A program made the translations under genes and the position numbers. A model generated the notes under the pieces. That model did no database searches. It saw nothing but the letters and a program-made list of their open reading frames with translations, and was not told the origin of the DNA. A DNA stretch of 33,161 nt, taken from assembly GCA_903935335.1 (NCBI GenBank), contig CAIZRG010000047.1, positions 1 through 33,161 of the forward strand. Reading direction: 5' to 3'. This stretch comes from Oligoflexia bacterium. GTDB taxonomy: Bacteria; Bdellovibrionota; UBA1018. This document shows, piece by piece, positions 32,721 to 33,161 of the stretch (positions within the stretch are counted from its first letter, which is position 1; the number at the start of each line of letters is the position of its first letter).

Positions 32721-33161
32721 ATCTCCTGCTGTGACAGCTTCAGTAAAGGAAATAGAAGTGAGTGATTCAAGTGGATGTTATCCAGAAGATTGATTCAGTG
32801 GTGCTAAAACTACAAATGGAGTCCACATGTAACGCCCACCGTAGGGGGCTAGGTTATTAATAGTGAAATGCAATGTGCTTAGATGATCTTAAGTAATAAT
32901 GTATTGATCTCGATTCTCATAATCCTCAGATTTTTTGATATGCACACATTTAGGGTTCAATGTGCTAATCAAGGTTCAATTGTCGCTCAAATCAGGAAGA
33001 GTTTGAACAAAGAATAATTTTCCTTGAAGTTCTTTTTCTATTGCAGATATTGGATTTGAAAATACTTAACACTCTGTTACTGCGTAAGTTTGGGTGGAGA
33101 TAAAAAGAGCGATTAAAAAAAAGGAAGATAATTTAATTTTTTTATTTATACATTTTTATTA

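Larger units (their letters stand above)
31574..33150 (-). pseudogene. Large exported-protein gene broken by stops and a frameshift
   Basis: One frame runs from about 33150 to 31912 with no indel. It encodes an export signal (KLSSFFLIALF, ending QTYA) and then about 400 residues interrupted by five stops at 33066, 32976, 32889, 32778 and 32109. At 31904-31911 a run of eight A (T on the coding strand) shifts the frame; removing one base joins the last piece (31574-31915, 113 residues). The full product would be about 520 residues. The copy at 28478-29247 has a sense codon (Glu, Gly) at the first two stops but shares the TAA at 32778. No in-frame ATG is seen at the 5' end; an ATG near 33144 is one base out of frame. 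Family unknown. Confidence 0.78.

Noticed and set aside
31574..33150. Recoded stop codons (selenocysteine or alternative genetic code) in the broken gene
   Set aside because: Both TAA and TGA occur, all other genes in the window use normal stops, and the second copy is plainly decayed.
1..33161. tRNA, rRNA, CRISPR array or riboswitch
   Set aside because: No cloverleaf, rRNA-like block, regularly spaced repeat array or recognised riboswitch core was found on either strand.

Overview
The window comes from a Gram-negative bacterium of roughly 40% GC. Lipoproteins, outer-membrane barrel-like proteins and periplasmic thiol chemistry show a double membrane. The gene mix (FlhG-type ATPase beside a J-like/RodZ-like HTH protein, MotA/MotB-type stator outside a flagellar cluster, CsgG/FlgO-like protein) suggests the former Deltaproteobacteria, perhaps Bdellovibrionota. 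That placement is inference.

Region 1 (1-8369, all minus strand) is an eight-gene, tightly coupled unit and the most interesting part of the window. In transcription order it encodes a barrel-like surface protein, a CsgG/FlgO-like protein with a barrel-like C-terminus, a TPR lipoprotein, a MotA-like channel, a MotB-like channel with an OmpA-type peptidoglycan domain, a membrane protein that reads like the last ring-building part of FliF joined to FliG-like helical repeats, and two related lipoproteins with degenerate VWA-like cores. The second lipoprotein runs off the left edge. No flagellar export, rod, hook or filament gene is present. I propose an envelope-spanning, ion-driven machine with a stator and a one-polypeptide rotor-like part.

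Region 2 (8585-18085) is mostly housekeeping: a CcdA/DsbD-like transporter, a VKOR-DsbA fusion and TatD in one minus-strand unit; PgeF on plus; FlhG-like, J/HTH and RluD-type genes on minus; a CTP-dependent lipid kinase-like membrane protein on plus; and a MutS2 that lacks its Smr nuclease domain on minus.

Region 3 (18076-27193, plus strand) holds a SprT-like metalloprotein, a small exported protein, an NtrC-like AAA+ protein that has lost the parts needed to activate sigma-54, a complete BMP-type nucleoside ABC importer (receptor, double ATPase, two permeases) with a trailing lipoprotein, a second RluA-family enzyme, and a small exported Lys-rich, Pro/Ala-repeat protein.

Region 4 (27194-33161) is accessory. 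Two copies of a 67-68 bp perfect or near-perfect hairpin, with paired base changes in the stem, bracket an exported phosphoribosyltransferase-like protein, a decayed gene copy, and a flotillin-NfeD pair. A second decayed copy of the same exported-protein gene lies beyond on the opposite strand. No tRNA, rRNA, CRISPR array or transposase was seen.
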